Shown in pieces: positions 16,848-26,134 of a stretch of DNA of 64,000 nucleotides. The position numbers and the translations under genes were made by a program. Position 1 is the first letter of the stretch. Every line of letters starts with the position of its first letter. The notes under the pieces were generated by a model. It was not told the origin of the DNA and searched no databases. It worked only from the letters and a program-made list of their open reading frames with translations. Source of the DNA: Opitutaceae bacterium (GTDB lineage Bacteria > Verrucomicrobiota > Verrucomicrobiia > Opitutales > Opitutaceae); the NCBI GenBank assembly GCA_024233285.1, contig JACKPU010000002.1, positions 481,724 to 545,723 on the forward strand. The letters run 5' to 3'.

Positions 16848-18640
16848 AACGGCCACACGCGCGGGATGACGACCATCGCCACGACAAAACACAGCAGGTT
16901 GAGCGGCACGCCGATCTTGAGGAAGTCGCTGAAACGATAACCGCCGACGCCGTAAACGTAAGTGTTGGTTTGATAACCGATCGGGGTGGCAAACGCGGCC
17001 GAGGCGGCAAAGGCGACGGCAACGATGAACGGCCGTGGTTCCATGCCCAATTGAACGGCCACGCCGATGGCGATCGGTGCCATGAGCGCGGCCACGGCAT
17101 TGTTGGACAGGATTTCCGTCAGCACCGTGGTTACGAGATACATGCACGCCAGCATGACGATGCCCTTGTGCGCTTCGGGCACGAGGTGCTGCACGCCGGT
17201 CACGATGTGTTCGGCCAGCCACGCGGCGGCACCGGTGTGCTCCATGGCCATGCCCATGGCGAGCATCCCATAAATGAGAAACAGGATGTTCCATTCGATC
17301 GAGGCGTAGGCTTCCGTCGTTTTCAGGCAGCGCGCCATGCAAATGATGACGCATCCGACCAAGGCGCCGATTTCGATCGGGACCCATTCGAATGAGGCGG
17401 CGGCGATAACGGCGGCAATGACACCCGTGACGAGCAGAACCTTGCCGGTCTGGGGTTTGGTCGGCACGCGGGCGCGGTCGAAGAATATGAAGTCCTCGTT
17501 GTTGCGCAGGGCGTCGATGGCTTGGTCGGTGCCCATCATAAGCAGGACGTCGCCGGCCTCGATAGGCAGGCTCTCGATCTGTTCGCGCACGTTCTTGCCC
17601 TTGCGGTGCAACGCGAGCACGACCATGCGGTAGCGCTGGCGGAAGTTGACCTCGCTGACGGTGTGTCCGAGCAGGGCGGAATGCGGCGTGACCACGGCCT
17701 CGACCAGCGAACCCTCATGCGCGGCGATTTGCTCAATCCCCAGATTGAGTTCGGAGACGAGATTGATCCCTTGCAGGCGGCGGGTGTTGGCGATGCCGGT
17801 GGGACGGCACGCGAGAATGAGCCGGTCGCCCGCCTTGAGGCGCACCGACTTCATGTCGAAGTAGAGGGCGATGCCGTCACGCACGATTTCGATGACGCGC
17901 ACACCGCGCTGGCGGGTGAGACCTGCCTCAATGAGCGTTTTGTTCAGCACCGGGGAATCGGGCTGAACGAAGGCCTCGGTGATGTATTCGCGGCGTTCCT
18001 CGTCGGAAAGAATGGCCGTCAGCATTTCGCGCACGGGCAGGAGACGATTGCCGAAAATCGCGAGGTAGATGCCGCCGAGAATGGTGACGGGGAGCCCCAA
18101 CCAGCCGAGTTCAAACATGCTGAAGCCGACCTGGCCTTTGTCGGTGATGATGCCGTTGACGACCAGATTGGTGCTGGTGCCGACGAGGGTGCAGGTGCCG
18201 CCGAGCACGGCGGCGTAGGACAACGGGATCAGCAGCTTGGAGGGCGCCCGATTCATCTTGCGCGCCAGATTCAGGATGACCGGCAGAAAGACCACGACGA
18301 CCGGGGTGTTGTTGATGAACGCCGAGATGGTGGCCACCATCACGACCATGATCAGGATGACAATGGGGTAGGGCAGCCGGGAGGATTTTTCAATCAGGGC
18401 GGAGAGGCGATCCACCACACCGCATTTTACCAACGCGGCGCTGAGCACGAACATCGCGCCCACGGTCAACGGCGCGGGATTGGCAAATACAGAAAAAGCC
18501 TTGTCGGTCGGAATGAGTTGGGTGCCGATCAGGATCAGAAAAAGCGTCAACGCCGTGAGATCGGGCGGGAATTTTTCCCACACGAAGCACGCGAGCGTGA
18601 GCACCAGCAGAATGAAAACCAGGGCGATTTCCCAAGTCAT
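16844..18640 (-). CDS. SLC13-family permease with two RCK-C (TrkA-C) domains
   Basis: 598 residues. About six N-terminal membrane helices (first: WEIALVFILLVLTLACFVW), a cytoplasmic insert holding two TrkA-C units (GDRLILACRPTGI and GDVLLMMGTDQAI end the two copies, about residues 215-365), then C-terminal helices. ISAFINNTPVVVVFLPV and ILSNNAVAALMAPIAI are the paired re-entrant, substrate-binding motifs of the DASS/ArsB superfamily. It probably moves sulfate or dicarboxylates with sodium; this layout is common in uncharacterised sulfate-type members. The RCK-C domains may sense a ligand. Confidence 0.9.
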   Translation of the reverse strand: MTWEIALVFILLVLTLACFVWEKFPPDLTALTLFLILIGTQLIPTDKAFSVFANPAPLTVGAMFVLSAALVKCGVVDRLSALIEKSSRLPYPIVILIMVVMVATISAFINNTPVVVVFLPVILNLARKMNRAPSKLLIPLSYAAVLGGTCTLVGTSTNLVVNGIITDKGQVGFSMFELGWLGLPVTILGGIYLAIFGNRLLPVREMLTAILSDEERREYITEAFVQPDSPVLNKTLIEAGLTRQRGVRVIEIVRDGIALYFDMKSVRLKAGDRLILACRPTGIANTRRLQGINLVSELNLGIEQIAAHEGSLVEAVVTPHSALLGHTVSEVNFRQRYRMVVLALHRKGKNVREQIESLPIEAGDVLLMMGTDQAIDALRNNEDFIFFDRARVPTKPQTGKVLLVTGVIAAVIAAASFEWVPIEIGALVGCVIICMARCLKTTEAYASIEWNILFLIYGMLAMGMAMEHTGAAAWLAEHIVTGVQHLVPEAHKGIVMLACMYLVTTVLTEILSNNAVAALMAPIAIGVAVQLGMEPRPFIVAVAFAASAAFATPIGYQTNTYVYGVGGYRFSDFLKIGVPLNLLCFVVAMVVIPRVWPF

Positions 18641-18724
18641 GGGGCCAGAGCATTACAGTTCGCCTAACGGGGGCAAGCGCTGCGCCAACTATGAGTCCGC
18701 CTGCTACCTCAGCCGCTGACAGAA

Positions 18725-19510
18725 TTAGTGCTTGGTCTCCGTCTGCCGATACCAGTGGTAAAAGCTTACCGCCACGGCCGTGAGGGCGACCATCATACCG
18801 CCGATTTTCATGATGACGCCGGCCAGCAGCTGGTCTTCGGCGGCGGAAAAGTTGGCGATGACCCGCGGGGCGAACTCGTAAGTCGGATAAAGGACATCGG
18901 GCGAAAAGGTGATGTAGGCGTAGAGGGGCGTGAGGCTGATCATGACGCCGGTCTGAAAGAGCATTTGCACCGCGTAGCTGCGCCGGGGAAAAACGCGGGA
19001 CGGACTGAGCTGCGGCCACCAGTAGAACAGGGCGCAGCCGAAGAACATGATGTGTTCAAGCACGTGCACCAATTTGTCCTGCAGGGCCCATTCGTAGAGG
19101 ACCGGAGCGTGCCACACGCTGGTAACCAGCACATAGATCAGCCCGCAGATGACGGGATGCGTGAGGATGCGACCGGCGGTGCGCAATGCGGGCCGGCCAA
19201 GCACCGGATCAACCAGCCAAGCTGGCAGGCCGAGCAGCATCAGAATCGGCGCCGGATACATGAGGATGGCGTGCTGCACCATGTGGGCGCTGAACAAAAA
19301 CCGCTCGCCGATCTGATCCAGCGGAGAGCCGACCGCCAGATAGAAAATGACCAGCGACGCGTAGAACTTTACGGCGTGTTTGCGCGGGTAGGGTTCTCCG
19401 GGCGCGAGCCATCCACGCAGCGGTCCCGTCAGAATGGCATAAAGCCAGCCCAGCAGGATCAACCCGCCGACGAGGTAGGGTTCGTTATGCCAGTGGCTCC
19501 ATTCAATCAT
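18725..19510 (-). CDS. ctaG: CtaG-type cytochrome c oxidase assembly membrane protein (caa3_CtaG)
   Basis: 261 residues and about seven membrane helices. The conserved FSAHMVQHAILMYPAPILMLLG and FFGCALFYWWPQL segments match the caa3-type CtaG family, needed to make active oxidase in Bacillus. The frame is open further 5', but that part reads through a terminator (19514-19546), so the start is MIEWSHWHNEP at 19510. Last gene of the oxidase cluster, separated from subunit IV by the terminator, so it either relies on read-through or has a weak promoter of its own. Confidence 0.85.
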   Translation of the reverse strand: MIEWSHWHNEPYLVGGLILLGWLYAILTGPLRGWLAPGEPYPRKHAVKFYASLVIFYLAVGSPLDQIGERFLFSAHMVQHAILMYPAPILMLLGLPAWLVDPVLGRPALRTAGRILTHPVICGLIYVLVTSVWHAPVLYEWALQDKLVHVLEHIMFFGCALFYWWPQLSPSRVFPRRSYAVQMLFQTGVMISLTPLYAYITFSPDVLYPTYEFAPRVIANFSAAEDQLLAGVIMKIGGMMVALTAVAVSFYHWYRQTETKH

Positions 19511-19513
19511 CAG

Positions 19514-19546
19514 GGCAAAAGAAAAGGCGGCCCGGGTGGGGCCGCC
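19514..19546 (-). terminator. rho-independent terminator after the oxidase subunit operon
   Basis: On the minus strand GGCGGCCC pairs with GGGCCGCC around a 5-base loop, followed by TTTTCTTTT. It sits between the subunit IV stop (19579) and the ctaG start (19510), leaving only three bases before that ATG. Confidence 0.85.
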
Positions 19547-19578
19547 ATTCAATTGTGACGCGATTGTGCGCTATTAGC

Positions 19579-19917
19579 TCACGACTCTTGGGCCGTAAGC
19601 GGGATGCTGTCCTTCGCATCGAAGATTTCCAAAAGCGCCCATGTGGTGCCGGTGGCCAGCACCAATCCGATGAAGAACAGGATGGTGCAGAAGGCTTTGT
19701 CCCACTTCAGATGCATGAAGTAGAAAATCACATAGAGAAACTTCACGACCGAAAGGACGACGAGGCTGGATACAATCAGCCACGTGGCGAAGGGGATGAA
19801 GATGATGACGATTTCGATGCCCGTGATGACCGCCAGCAGCATGGCGATCTGCACGTAGATCTGGAACTTGTTTTCGTCGGCGTGGTGGTGGCCGGCAGAA
19901 GCAGCGGGTGAGCTCAT
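19579..19917 (-). CDS. cytochrome c oxidase subunit IV (prokaryotic type)
   Basis: 112 residues, start at MSSPAASAGHHHADENK (19917). Three membrane helices: MLLAVITGIEIVIIFIPF, LVVLSVVKFLYVIFYFMHL and TILFFIGLVLATGTTWALL. The VVKFLYVIFYFMHLKWD pattern is characteristic of the small COX4_pro subunit found in caa3 oxidases. The His-rich N-terminus (GHHH) could bind metal but may be incidental. Seven bases downstream of subunit III in the same operon. Confidence 0.88.
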   Translation of the reverse strand: MSSPAASAGHHHADENKFQIYVQIAMLLAVITGIEIVIIFIPFATWLIVSSLVVLSVVKFLYVIFYFMHLKWDKAFCTILFFIGLVLATGTTWALLEIFDAKDSIPLTAQES

Positions 19918-19924
19918 GGTTGGT

Positions 19925-20764
19925 TCAGATGTATTCCAGCAGGTAGACTGCGGTGAAGATGACGATCCAGACAATGTCGACGAAGTGCCAGTAAAGTCCC
20001 ATGGACTCGACGTCGATGGCGTTGGCTTCGCCGAAATCCACCGGGCCACGGGGGCGGGCGAGTTGCAGGCTCAAGGCGACGCTGACTACAAAGCCGATCA
20101 GCCAGCCAAAGCCGTGACGGAGGAAACCACCGAAGCCCTCGCCCGCTTGGAGGGCGTGGGTGAGTTCGATGATCGCAAACATGGCGGTGACGACGACGCC
20201 GATGACTGCAGCAATGTGCAGCAGGCCGCGCCAGAACCAGCCGCGGTCGGCGGCGGTGTCCTTGGGTTGGAACGAGCGCACATACATGAGAATAAGCCAG
20301 AACACGCCGATGGCCACGTGGGTGCCATGCGTGCCGGTGAGGGTGTAGAACGTCGAACCGAAAATGCTGTTGGTCAGCGTCAGGCCTTTTTCATGCACGA
20401 AGTGCTGGAACTCATAGACCTGACAGCCGAGGAAGATCGCTCCGAAGAAAATGGTGGTCAGGAGCGACCAGCGCATGCTCTTGAGGTTGTTCTTCTGGAT
20501 CGCGTTGACGGCGAGGGCCATCATCAGCGACGACATCAACAGGATGAAGGTCGAGAAGGATGTGAGCTCGATCGAGAAGATCGTGCGCGGATCCGGCGCG
20601 CCCGGAGGCGGGTGCAACCGGTAAATCAGGTGCGTGGCGATGAGGCACCCGAAGAACATGCAATCCGAGGCCAGAAACGCCCACATGAGGAGTTTCTTGT
20701 TCGGGATGCCCGTGCTCGTGGTGTGATCATGATGATGATCAATGGCGGCGGCGTGGCTGCTCAT
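19925..20764 (-). CDS. ctaE: cytochrome c oxidase subunit III
   Basis: 279 residues with seven predicted helices. Signatures are KLLMWAFLASDCMFFGCLIA, QVYEFQHFVHEKGLTLTNS, FYTLTGTHGTHVAIG (subunit III GxHxxHV-like motif) and GLYWHFVDIVWIVIFTAVYL at the C-terminus. Subunit III stabilises the proton-pumping core. It starts 3 bases after subunit I ends, implying one message. The His-rich start (AAAIDHHHDHTT) is unusual. Confidence 0.95.
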   Translation of the reverse strand: MSSHAAAIDHHHDHTTSTGIPNKKLLMWAFLASDCMFFGCLIATHLIYRLHPPPGAPDPRTIFSIELTSFSTFILLMSSLMMALAVNAIQKNNLKSMRWSLLTTIFFGAIFLGCQVYEFQHFVHEKGLTLTNSIFGSTFYTLTGTHGTHVAIGVFWLILMYVRSFQPKDTAADRGWFWRGLLHIAAVIGVVVTAMFAIIELTHALQAGEGFGGFLRHGFGWLIGFVVSVALSLQLARPRGPVDFGEANAIDVESMGLYWHFVDIVWIVIFTAVYLLEYI

Positions 20765-20767
20765 GGC

Positions 20768-22702
20768 TTAAAGATCCTCCTTGTTCGGATGAATATGGTA
20801 ACCCTCGTTGCCTTCGTGCGCCCACATGAAGATGCCGGCGAGCAGCACGAGGAAACCGGCGCTGGCGACCGCGATTTTGATCGTCGGGTCGTAGCTTACC
20901 ACCGCCACACCGAGGCCCATGATGAAGAGACCGGCGCTGGCGACGAACGGGTAAATCGATTGGAAGGGCATGTGAATGCCGCCGTGCGCCTCGTCTTCCT
21001 TGGCGTGCTCGGCCTTTTCCTTGGCGATCTCCTCCTTGTGGTGCTTTTCATACCAGAACGCGTCGCGGGCGTGCACGGTTGGCGTCACCGCGAAATTGTA
21101 TTCCGGCGGCGGATTGGGGATGGACCATTCAAGGGTGCGGCCGTCCCACGGATCGCGCCCGACCTTCTCGCCCTTGTAGTAGGTGTAAACCATCACCACA
21201 AAATAGATGAAGACGCCGACTCCGAGGATGAAAGCGCCGATCGTGGCGATGAGGTTGGGTTCATTCCAGCCGAGGTTGCCGTCATAGGTGAACGTGCGGC
21301 GCGGCATGCCGTTCAGGCCGAGGAAGTGCATCGGGAAGAACGTGATGTTGAAGCCGGCGAAGATGACCCAGAAGGAAAGTTTGCCCCAGAACTCGCTGAC
21401 CTTGCGGCCGAACATGAGCGGGAACCAGTAGTGGATGCCGGCGAGCAGGGCGAAGAGCGAGCCGCCGATGAGCACGTAGTGAAAGTGGGCGATGACGAAA
21501 TAGGAGTCCTGCTGCTGGGCGTCGGCCGGGGCCGCGGAGTGCATGATGCCGGAGAAACCACCCATCATGAACATCCAGATGAAGCCGAGGGCGAACATCA
21601 TGGGCGTGGTCATCTTGAGGTGGCCGCCCCAGAGGGTGCCGATCCAATTGAAGATCTTGACGCCGGTCGGAACCGCGATCGCCATGGTGGCGAGGGAGAA
21701 GGCTGCCGTGGCTACGGTGCCCATGCCGGTGGTGAACATGTGGTGGCTCCACACCGCGAAGCCGAGGAAGCCGATGGTCGCACCGGAGAAGACCACGATC
21801 GGATAACCGAACAGCGGCTTGCGCGAGAAGGTGGGCAGGATCTCGGAAATGACGCCCATCGCCGGCAGAATCAGAATGTAAACCTCCGGGTGGCCGAAAA
21901 TCCAGAAGAGGTGCTGCCACAGGATTGGCATGCCGCCGTTGGAGATTTCAAAGAAGCTGGTGCCGAACAGACGGTCCATCATCAGCTCGACCAGCGCGAT
22001 CGTGATCGCGGGGAAGGAGAGGATGAGGAGGAAGGCGGTGACCAGCGTCATCCACGTGAAAACGGGCAGGCGCATCATCGTCATGCCGGGGGCGCGCATG
22101 TTGATGATGGTGACGATGAAGTTGAGCGAGGCGGCGATGGAGGCGACGCCGAGGATTTGCAGGCCCATTACCCACATGTCGATCGAGTGATCGGGATTGT
22201 AGGTCTTCGAGGTCAGCGGCGCATAACCGAACCAGCCGCCATCGGGTGCGCCATCCTTCATGAACCAACCAAGGTTGATGATGATGGCCCCGGCGACGAA
22301 GGTCCAGAGGGAGAAGGCATTGAGCCGGGGGAAGGCCACGTCGCGCGCGCCAATCTGCAGCGGCATGACGTAATTGAAGAACGCGGCGGACAACGGCATG
22401 ATCGCGAGGAAGATCATGGTCGTGCCGTGCATGGTGAACATCGTGTTGTATTGCTCGGCGGTCAGGATGTCGTTGTTCGGCACCGCCAGCTGGAGGCGGA
22501 TGAGCAAGGCCTCGACGCCGCCGACGAGAAAGAAGAAGAGCGCGAACACGCCGTAGAGGAAGCCGATCTTCTTGTGATCGACGGTGGTGAGCCAGCTGAC
22601 GAAGCCGGTCTTGGCCGTCGGCCGCCAGAAGACGCCTGCGCGCGTGGGGGCGACCGCGTGTTCCTCGTGGCCGGTGAAGTGTGATTTTGCCGTAGCGTCC
22701 AT
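20768..22702 (-). CDS. ctaD: cytochrome c oxidase subunit I
   Basis: 644 residues, about 12 helices plus a C-terminal extension with two more hydrophobic segments. It carries heme a, heme a3 and CuB. The N-terminal WLTTVDHKKIGFLYG, the CuB/Tyr-crosslink motif WIFGHPEVYILILP, the CuB pair SHHMFTTGM, and HFHYVLIGG (heme ligands) are all intact. The extension (ending MWAHEGNEGYHIHPNKEDL) looks like a subunit IV-like addition seen in caa3 enzymes. Order in the operon is subunit II, I, III, IV. Confidence 0.97.
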   Translation of the reverse strand: MDATAKSHFTGHEEHAVAPTRAGVFWRPTAKTGFVSWLTTVDHKKIGFLYGVFALFFFLVGGVEALLIRLQLAVPNNDILTAEQYNTMFTMHGTTMIFLAIMPLSAAFFNYVMPLQIGARDVAFPRLNAFSLWTFVAGAIIINLGWFMKDGAPDGGWFGYAPLTSKTYNPDHSIDMWVMGLQILGVASIAASLNFIVTIINMRAPGMTMMRLPVFTWMTLVTAFLLILSFPAITIALVELMMDRLFGTSFFEISNGGMPILWQHLFWIFGHPEVYILILPAMGVISEILPTFSRKPLFGYPIVVFSGATIGFLGFAVWSHHMFTTGMGTVATAAFSLATMAIAVPTGVKIFNWIGTLWGGHLKMTTPMMFALGFIWMFMMGGFSGIMHSAAPADAQQQDSYFVIAHFHYVLIGGSLFALLAGIHYWFPLMFGRKVSEFWGKLSFWVIFAGFNITFFPMHFLGLNGMPRRTFTYDGNLGWNEPNLIATIGAFILGVGVFIYFVVMVYTYYKGEKVGRDPWDGRTLEWSIPNPPPEYNFAVTPTVHARDAFWYEKHHKEEIAKEKAEHAKEDEAHGGIHMPFQSIYPFVASAGLFIMGLGVAVVSYDPTIKIAVASAGFLVLLAGIFMWAHEGNEGYHIHPNKEDL

Positions 22703-22711
22703 GTGGGTAAA

Positions 22712-24001
22712 TTACTTTAGACTGTGCAGGTAAGCCACGAGTGCGGTGGCCTCTTCCTGATTGACGGTGATGTTGTCCACCAGCTTGCCGTCTTCGATTT
22801 TCTTGTAACCGGCCATGCCGTTGAGGCCGTAATACATCTTGTTGCCAGGTTTGACTTCGAGCGGATGCATGAGCCAGCGGGCGAGTTGCTCGGCGTTGTT
22901 CTCGAGGAGGCCGGCGGCAATCGTGGTGCGGGAGCCGATGTGGGTAAGGTCGGGACCGTTGTTGCCCACGCCTTCGTGGCCCCGGACAGTGTGACAGGTG
23001 ATGCAGTTCTTGGCTTGGAAGATCTTGCGACCGGCGGCGATCAGTTCGGCGTTTTCGTTCTTCTCGGGGAATTGCTGCTGCCGCCAGTGGTCCAGCGGCG
23101 AGACTTCGGCACCGGGATTCCATTTTTCGGAGAAGCCGTATTCGTTGCGTTTGAACGAGGCGAATTCGATGGCGGGCTTCTCCTTGGACGGCGCTTCCTC
23201 AGCGGACACCACCCGGGCGCCTAGCTTCTCGCGCGCTACCCATTCCGCGAATTCCTTTTCATCGAGCGCGATCACACGGAAACGCATGACGGCATGGGAG
23301 TCACCGCAGTATTCGGCGCACTGGCCCCAGAAATAGCCGGGTTCGTCGGCCTGCAACCAGAGGTGGTTGCCGCGATTGGGGATCATGTCCACCTTGCCGG
23401 CGAGCTTGGGCACCCAAAAGGAGTGGATGACATCACGCGTGCGGAGGTTGACGCGGACGGGCTTGCCGGCCGGGATGACAAGTTCGTTGGCGGTGGACAG
23501 ATTGCCGACGCCGTCAATCTGTTCCATGGGGTAGTCGAATTTGAACCACCACTGGTATCCGATGGCATCCACCACGTAGGCGTCGTCCTTTTGCTCTTCG
23601 GGCACGTCGTAGGTGAACCAAATGGCCTTCAGCGTGGGAACGGCGATAAAGACGAGCGCAAGCACGGACAGGCCGATGAGGGAGAGCTCGACCAGCGGGT
23701 TGCCGTGGCCTTGCGGTGGCGGCTCGGCATGCTCGTCAGCAGCGGTGCGGGCCTTGAACTTGAAAGTCGCGTAAGCGAGCACTGCGCCGACGATCACGAA
23801 GATGATCAACGTGACCCAGCAGGTGACGTAGAAGACATCCAGTTGGGACTTAGCGACCGGACCGGAGGTCACCATCGTGGTCTGGTGGCCGTCCATCTGC
23901 CAGAAGTTCAGTTTACAACCCGCCAATAACAGGATGCCCGCGGCGGCCAAGGAGATCCGGCCCGCGGCGGCGAGTTTGGTTAGGAGTGAGGGCAAACGCA
24001 T
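22712..24001 (-). CDS. ctaC: cytochrome c oxidase subunit II with fused cytochrome c domain (caa3 type)
   Basis: 429 residues. A lipoprotein signal ends in LLLAGC, followed by two helices, then a cupredoxin domain with the CuA ligands: His in VIHSFW, CAEYC pair, His in DSHAVM, and Met. WYQWWFK-type aromatic patch is present as IGYQWWFKFDY. Near residue 340 begins a class I cytochrome c with heme site CITCH and a distal Met in GLNGMAGYKK. This is the caa3 layout, taking electrons from a soluble cytochrome or azurin. First gene of the operon; 243 bases of non-coding DNA separate it from azurin. Confidence 0.96.
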   Translation of the reverse strand: MRLPSLLTKLAAAGRISLAAAGILLLAGCKLNFWQMDGHQTTMVTSGPVAKSQLDVFYVTCWVTLIIFVIVGAVLAYATFKFKARTAADEHAEPPPQGHGNPLVELSLIGLSVLALVFIAVPTLKAIWFTYDVPEEQKDDAYVVDAIGYQWWFKFDYPMEQIDGVGNLSTANELVIPAGKPVRVNLRTRDVIHSFWVPKLAGKVDMIPNRGNHLWLQADEPGYFWGQCAEYCGDSHAVMRFRVIALDEKEFAEWVAREKLGARVVSAEEAPSKEKPAIEFASFKRNEYGFSEKWNPGAEVSPLDHWRQQQFPEKNENAELIAAGRKIFQAKNCITCHTVRGHEGVGNNGPDLTHIGSRTTIAAGLLENNAEQLARWLMHPLEVKPGNKMYYGLNGMAGYKKIEDGKLVDNITVNQEEATALVAYLHSLK

Positions 24002-24244
24002 GTGTGCTGTTCGTGGTGTAAAGGGAGTAGGCCGACAAATTGCCCGCCAACCTGCAAGAGAGTTCGCGAAAGAGCGGTCATTTCAAGCCATATTCAGAGG
24101 AGATTGAGCCGCAGCCCGGGGGGCGGCAATCCTGCGGAAAATTTATTAAATTTGAAGGTTCACGCATTAGCATTGGCGTTGAAGCAGGTCTAAGTCGCTT
24201 TGGTTTTTGCGCCTCGGCCGAAAGCGATGTAGTTTTGTCATGCT
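24002..24244. promoter_or_regulatory. divergent region between oxidase operon and azurin
   Basis: 243 bases without a gene. It must hold promoters for ctaC (leftward) and azurin (rightward). I see an AT-rich block at about 24138-24152 (AAAATTTATTAAATT) and GC-rich palindromic sequence around 24110-24125, but no confident -35/-10 pair or known operator. Confidence 0.3.
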
Positions 24245-24748
24245 ATGAAATTCCGCACCCTGACCCTGTTTGTCTCGCTGGCCGCCATGATGGTCGCCGG
24301 TTGTGGCAAGAAAGAGACCGCGACCGCCGCAGCTCCGGCCGCTCCCGCCTCCGCTCCCGCGGCTGACGGTGTCCGTGTCATCAAAGTCACGGCCAACGAC
24401 CAGATGAAATTCAACCTCAGCACCATCGAACTCAAGGTGGGCGAGGAGGTGAAGATCACCCTTACCAATATCGGCACCATGCCGAAGCAGGCCATGGGGC
24501 ACAATCTTGTCGTGCTGAAGCCTGGCACCGATGAAACGGCGTTTGCGACCGCCGCTGGTCCGGCAACGGCGACCGAACACATCCCTGAGTCGATGAAAGA
24601 TCAGGTCGTCGCCCACACCAAGATGCTGGGCCCGAAGGAATCCGATTCAATCACGCTCAAGTTCGACGAAGCTGGCAACTATCCGTTCATGTGCTCTTTC
24701 CCGGCGCACTTCCAACTCGGGATGAAGGGCAATATTGTCGTGAAGTAA
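24245..24748 (+). CDS. azurin-type blue copper lipoprotein
   Basis: 167 residues. Lipobox MMVAGC, then an Ala/Pro-rich linker (about residues 22-42) and a cupredoxin domain. Copper ligands are His in QAMGHNLVV, Cys in NYPFMCSFPAHF, the His of PAHF, and Met in GMKG, giving the type 1 site. NDQMKFNLSTIELKVGEEV at the start is typical of azurin. As a membrane-tethered electron carrier it likely donates electrons to the adjacent caa3 oxidase (inference from location). Followed by a strong terminator. Confidence 0.93.
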   Translation: MKFRTLTLFVSLAAMMVAGCGKKETATAAAPAAPASAPAADGVRVIKVTANDQMKFNLSTIELKVGEEVKITLTNIGTMPKQAMGHNLVVLKPGTDETAFATAAGPATATEHIPESMKDQVVAHTKMLGPKESDSITLKFDEAGNYPFMCSFPAHFQLGMKGNIVVK

Positions 24749-24780
24749 CGCGTTCGCGGTTACATTGCTGAGCGTCTAAC

Positions 24781-24807
24781 AAGCCGGGTCTAGTGCCCGG
24801 CTTTTTT
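24781..24807 (+). terminator. rho-independent terminator of azurin
   Basis: AGCCGGG (24782-24788), 7-base loop, CCCGGCT (24796-24802), then a run of T. 33 bases past the azurin stop; its minus-strand copy could also end the DUF420 message. Confidence 0.9.
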
Positions 24808-24816
24808 GTGCCCGTT

Positions 24817-25251
24817 TCACTTTGCCGCCGGCCACCACTGGTAGAGGAAGAAGTAAACCAGCACGCCGGTGATGGAGACGTAATACCAGATAGGGAAGGT
24901 CCATTTGGCCCAGGCTTGATGCCGTTCGTAATTGCCCTTGATGGCCAACCAGAAGGTGCGCGGCACGAGGTAGGCAATGGCGATGGCGAGGATGATGTGC
25001 GAGATCAGCATCGCGTAGTAGACCGTGCGAATCGCGCCGTCGCCGCCGAAGGGCGTGTGCACGCCCTGCACGAGCCATTTGTGCGCGACATAGCCGACCA
25101 AAAACACAGCCGAGACGATGCAGGCCGAGATCATGACCTTGCGGTGGGCCTCGCGGTTGCCGCGTTTGATGAGAATAAAGCCGATGGTGAGCAGCACGGT
25201 GGCGAGTCCGTTCAGCGCGGCGTTGAGTGCGGGAATGTCTTGGGTTTGCAT
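24817..25251 (-). CDS. DUF420 membrane protein (CtaM-like oxidase assembly)
   Basis: 144 residues, four membrane helices. LNGLATVLLTIGFILIKRGN, HRKVMISACIVSAVFLVGY and LISHIILAIAIAYLVPRTFW are the conserved DUF420 segments. CtaM of Staphylococcus aureus, in this family, is needed for caa3-type oxidase maturation. It ends the ctaA-ctaB-DUF420 unit, one base after ctaB, so shared transcription is clear. Confidence 0.88.
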   Translation of the reverse strand: MQTQDIPALNAALNGLATVLLTIGFILIKRGNREAHRKVMISACIVSAVFLVGYVAHKWLVQGVHTPFGGDGAIRTVYYAMLISHIILAIAIAYLVPRTFWLAIKGNYERHQAWAKWTFPIWYYVSITGVLVYFFLYQWWPAAK

Positions 25252-25252
25252 T

Positions 25253-26134
25253 TTAGGAAAACAGCACGCGATCGGCGACTAGTGCGACCAACGTGATCGG
25301 CAGGTAGATGATGGAGGCGAAAAAGAGTTTGCGCGCGGATTTGTCACGGTCCGTGGGTTTCAAAAAGACCACCGCGCACCAGAGAAACCACAAACCGGTC
25401 AGCGCGGCGATGACGCCATAAACCATGCTGGCCAGCCCCAGCAACCAGGGCAGCACACTCACAATCAGGAGCAGCGTGGTGTTGACCAACGACCAGCCCG
25501 CGACCCAGTTGCCGGTTTCGTCGCGCACCGACAGCATGGGGAAATCCACCGCAGCGTAGTCATTGCGGTAGGTCCAGGCGATGGCCATGAAGTGGGGGAT
25601 CTGCCAGAAGACGAGGATGCCGAACAGAATCCACCCGAGCGGGGAGACACCGGCCTCCGCAGCGGACCAGCCGATCAGGGGAGGAAACGCTCCGGCCAAG
25701 GCGCCAATTTCGGTGGACCAGCGCGACTTGCGCTTCGCGGGCGTATACCAAGCCAGATAGGAAAAAATCGTCAGCAGGGTGAAAATGGCCGCCATGCCGT
25801 TGACGTTGACGAAGATTACCCCGAGCGCCGCGCTGCAGAGGAGGCCCCCCAGCACGAAGGCGGACCCCGGCGGAATTTTGCCCGCAGGAATCGGGCGGGT
25901 GGCCGTCCGCTTCATCTGTGCGTCCGTGTCGGCTTCGAGCCACTGATTGAGGGCGGCCACGCCCCCGGCGGCAAGGCAAGTGCCGATCAGCAGGGAGAGA
26001 AACTCCCTCGGCACCCAGGGCGGGAGGGCCGCTACATACCCGATCATGGTGGTGAGCACCGACAGGAGGCTGAGCCGTGGTTTGGTCAGCTCCAGATAAT
26101 CACCGAATGCGGCCTTGGCGGGCGTTTCGCTCAT
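25253..26134 (-). CDS. ctaB: protoheme IX farnesyltransferase (heme O synthase)
   Basis: 293 residues, about eight helices, UbiA superfamily. It attaches farnesyl to heme B to make heme O. The first prenyl-diphosphate/Mg motif is NQWLEADTDAQMKRTATRP; the second region is YTPAKRKSRWSTEIGALAGAFPPLIGW. The ctaA stop overlaps its ATG by four bases. Together ctaA and ctaB make the heme A used by the caa3 oxidase to the left. Confidence 0.96.
   Translation of the reverse strand: MSETPAKAAFGDYLELTKPRLSLLSVLTTMIGYVAALPPWVPREFLSLLIGTCLAAGGVAALNQWLEADTDAQMKRTATRPIPAGKIPPGSAFVLGGLLCSAALGVIFVNVNGMAAIFTLLTIFSYLAWYTPAKRKSRWSTEIGALAGAFPPLIGWSAAEAGVSPLGWILFGILVFWQIPHFMAIAWTYRNDYAAVDFPMLSVRDETGNWVAGWSLVNTTLLLIVSVLPWLLGLASMVYGVIAALTGLWFLWCAVVFLKPTDRDKSARKLFFASIIYLPITLVALVADRVLFS

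Noticed and set aside
17522..18667. 381-residue plus-strand frame
   Set aside because: Mirror of the SLC13 permease, no recognisable domain.
18641..18724. CGCCTAACGGG motif resembling an integron core
   Set aside because: Only one core, no partner at attC distance, and neighbours are host-like in composition.
19868..22684. 938-residue plus-strand open frame
   Set aside because: Mirror of the cox subunit III and I genes, full of Asp/Glu/Gly/His repeats typical of antisense frames in high-GC DNA.
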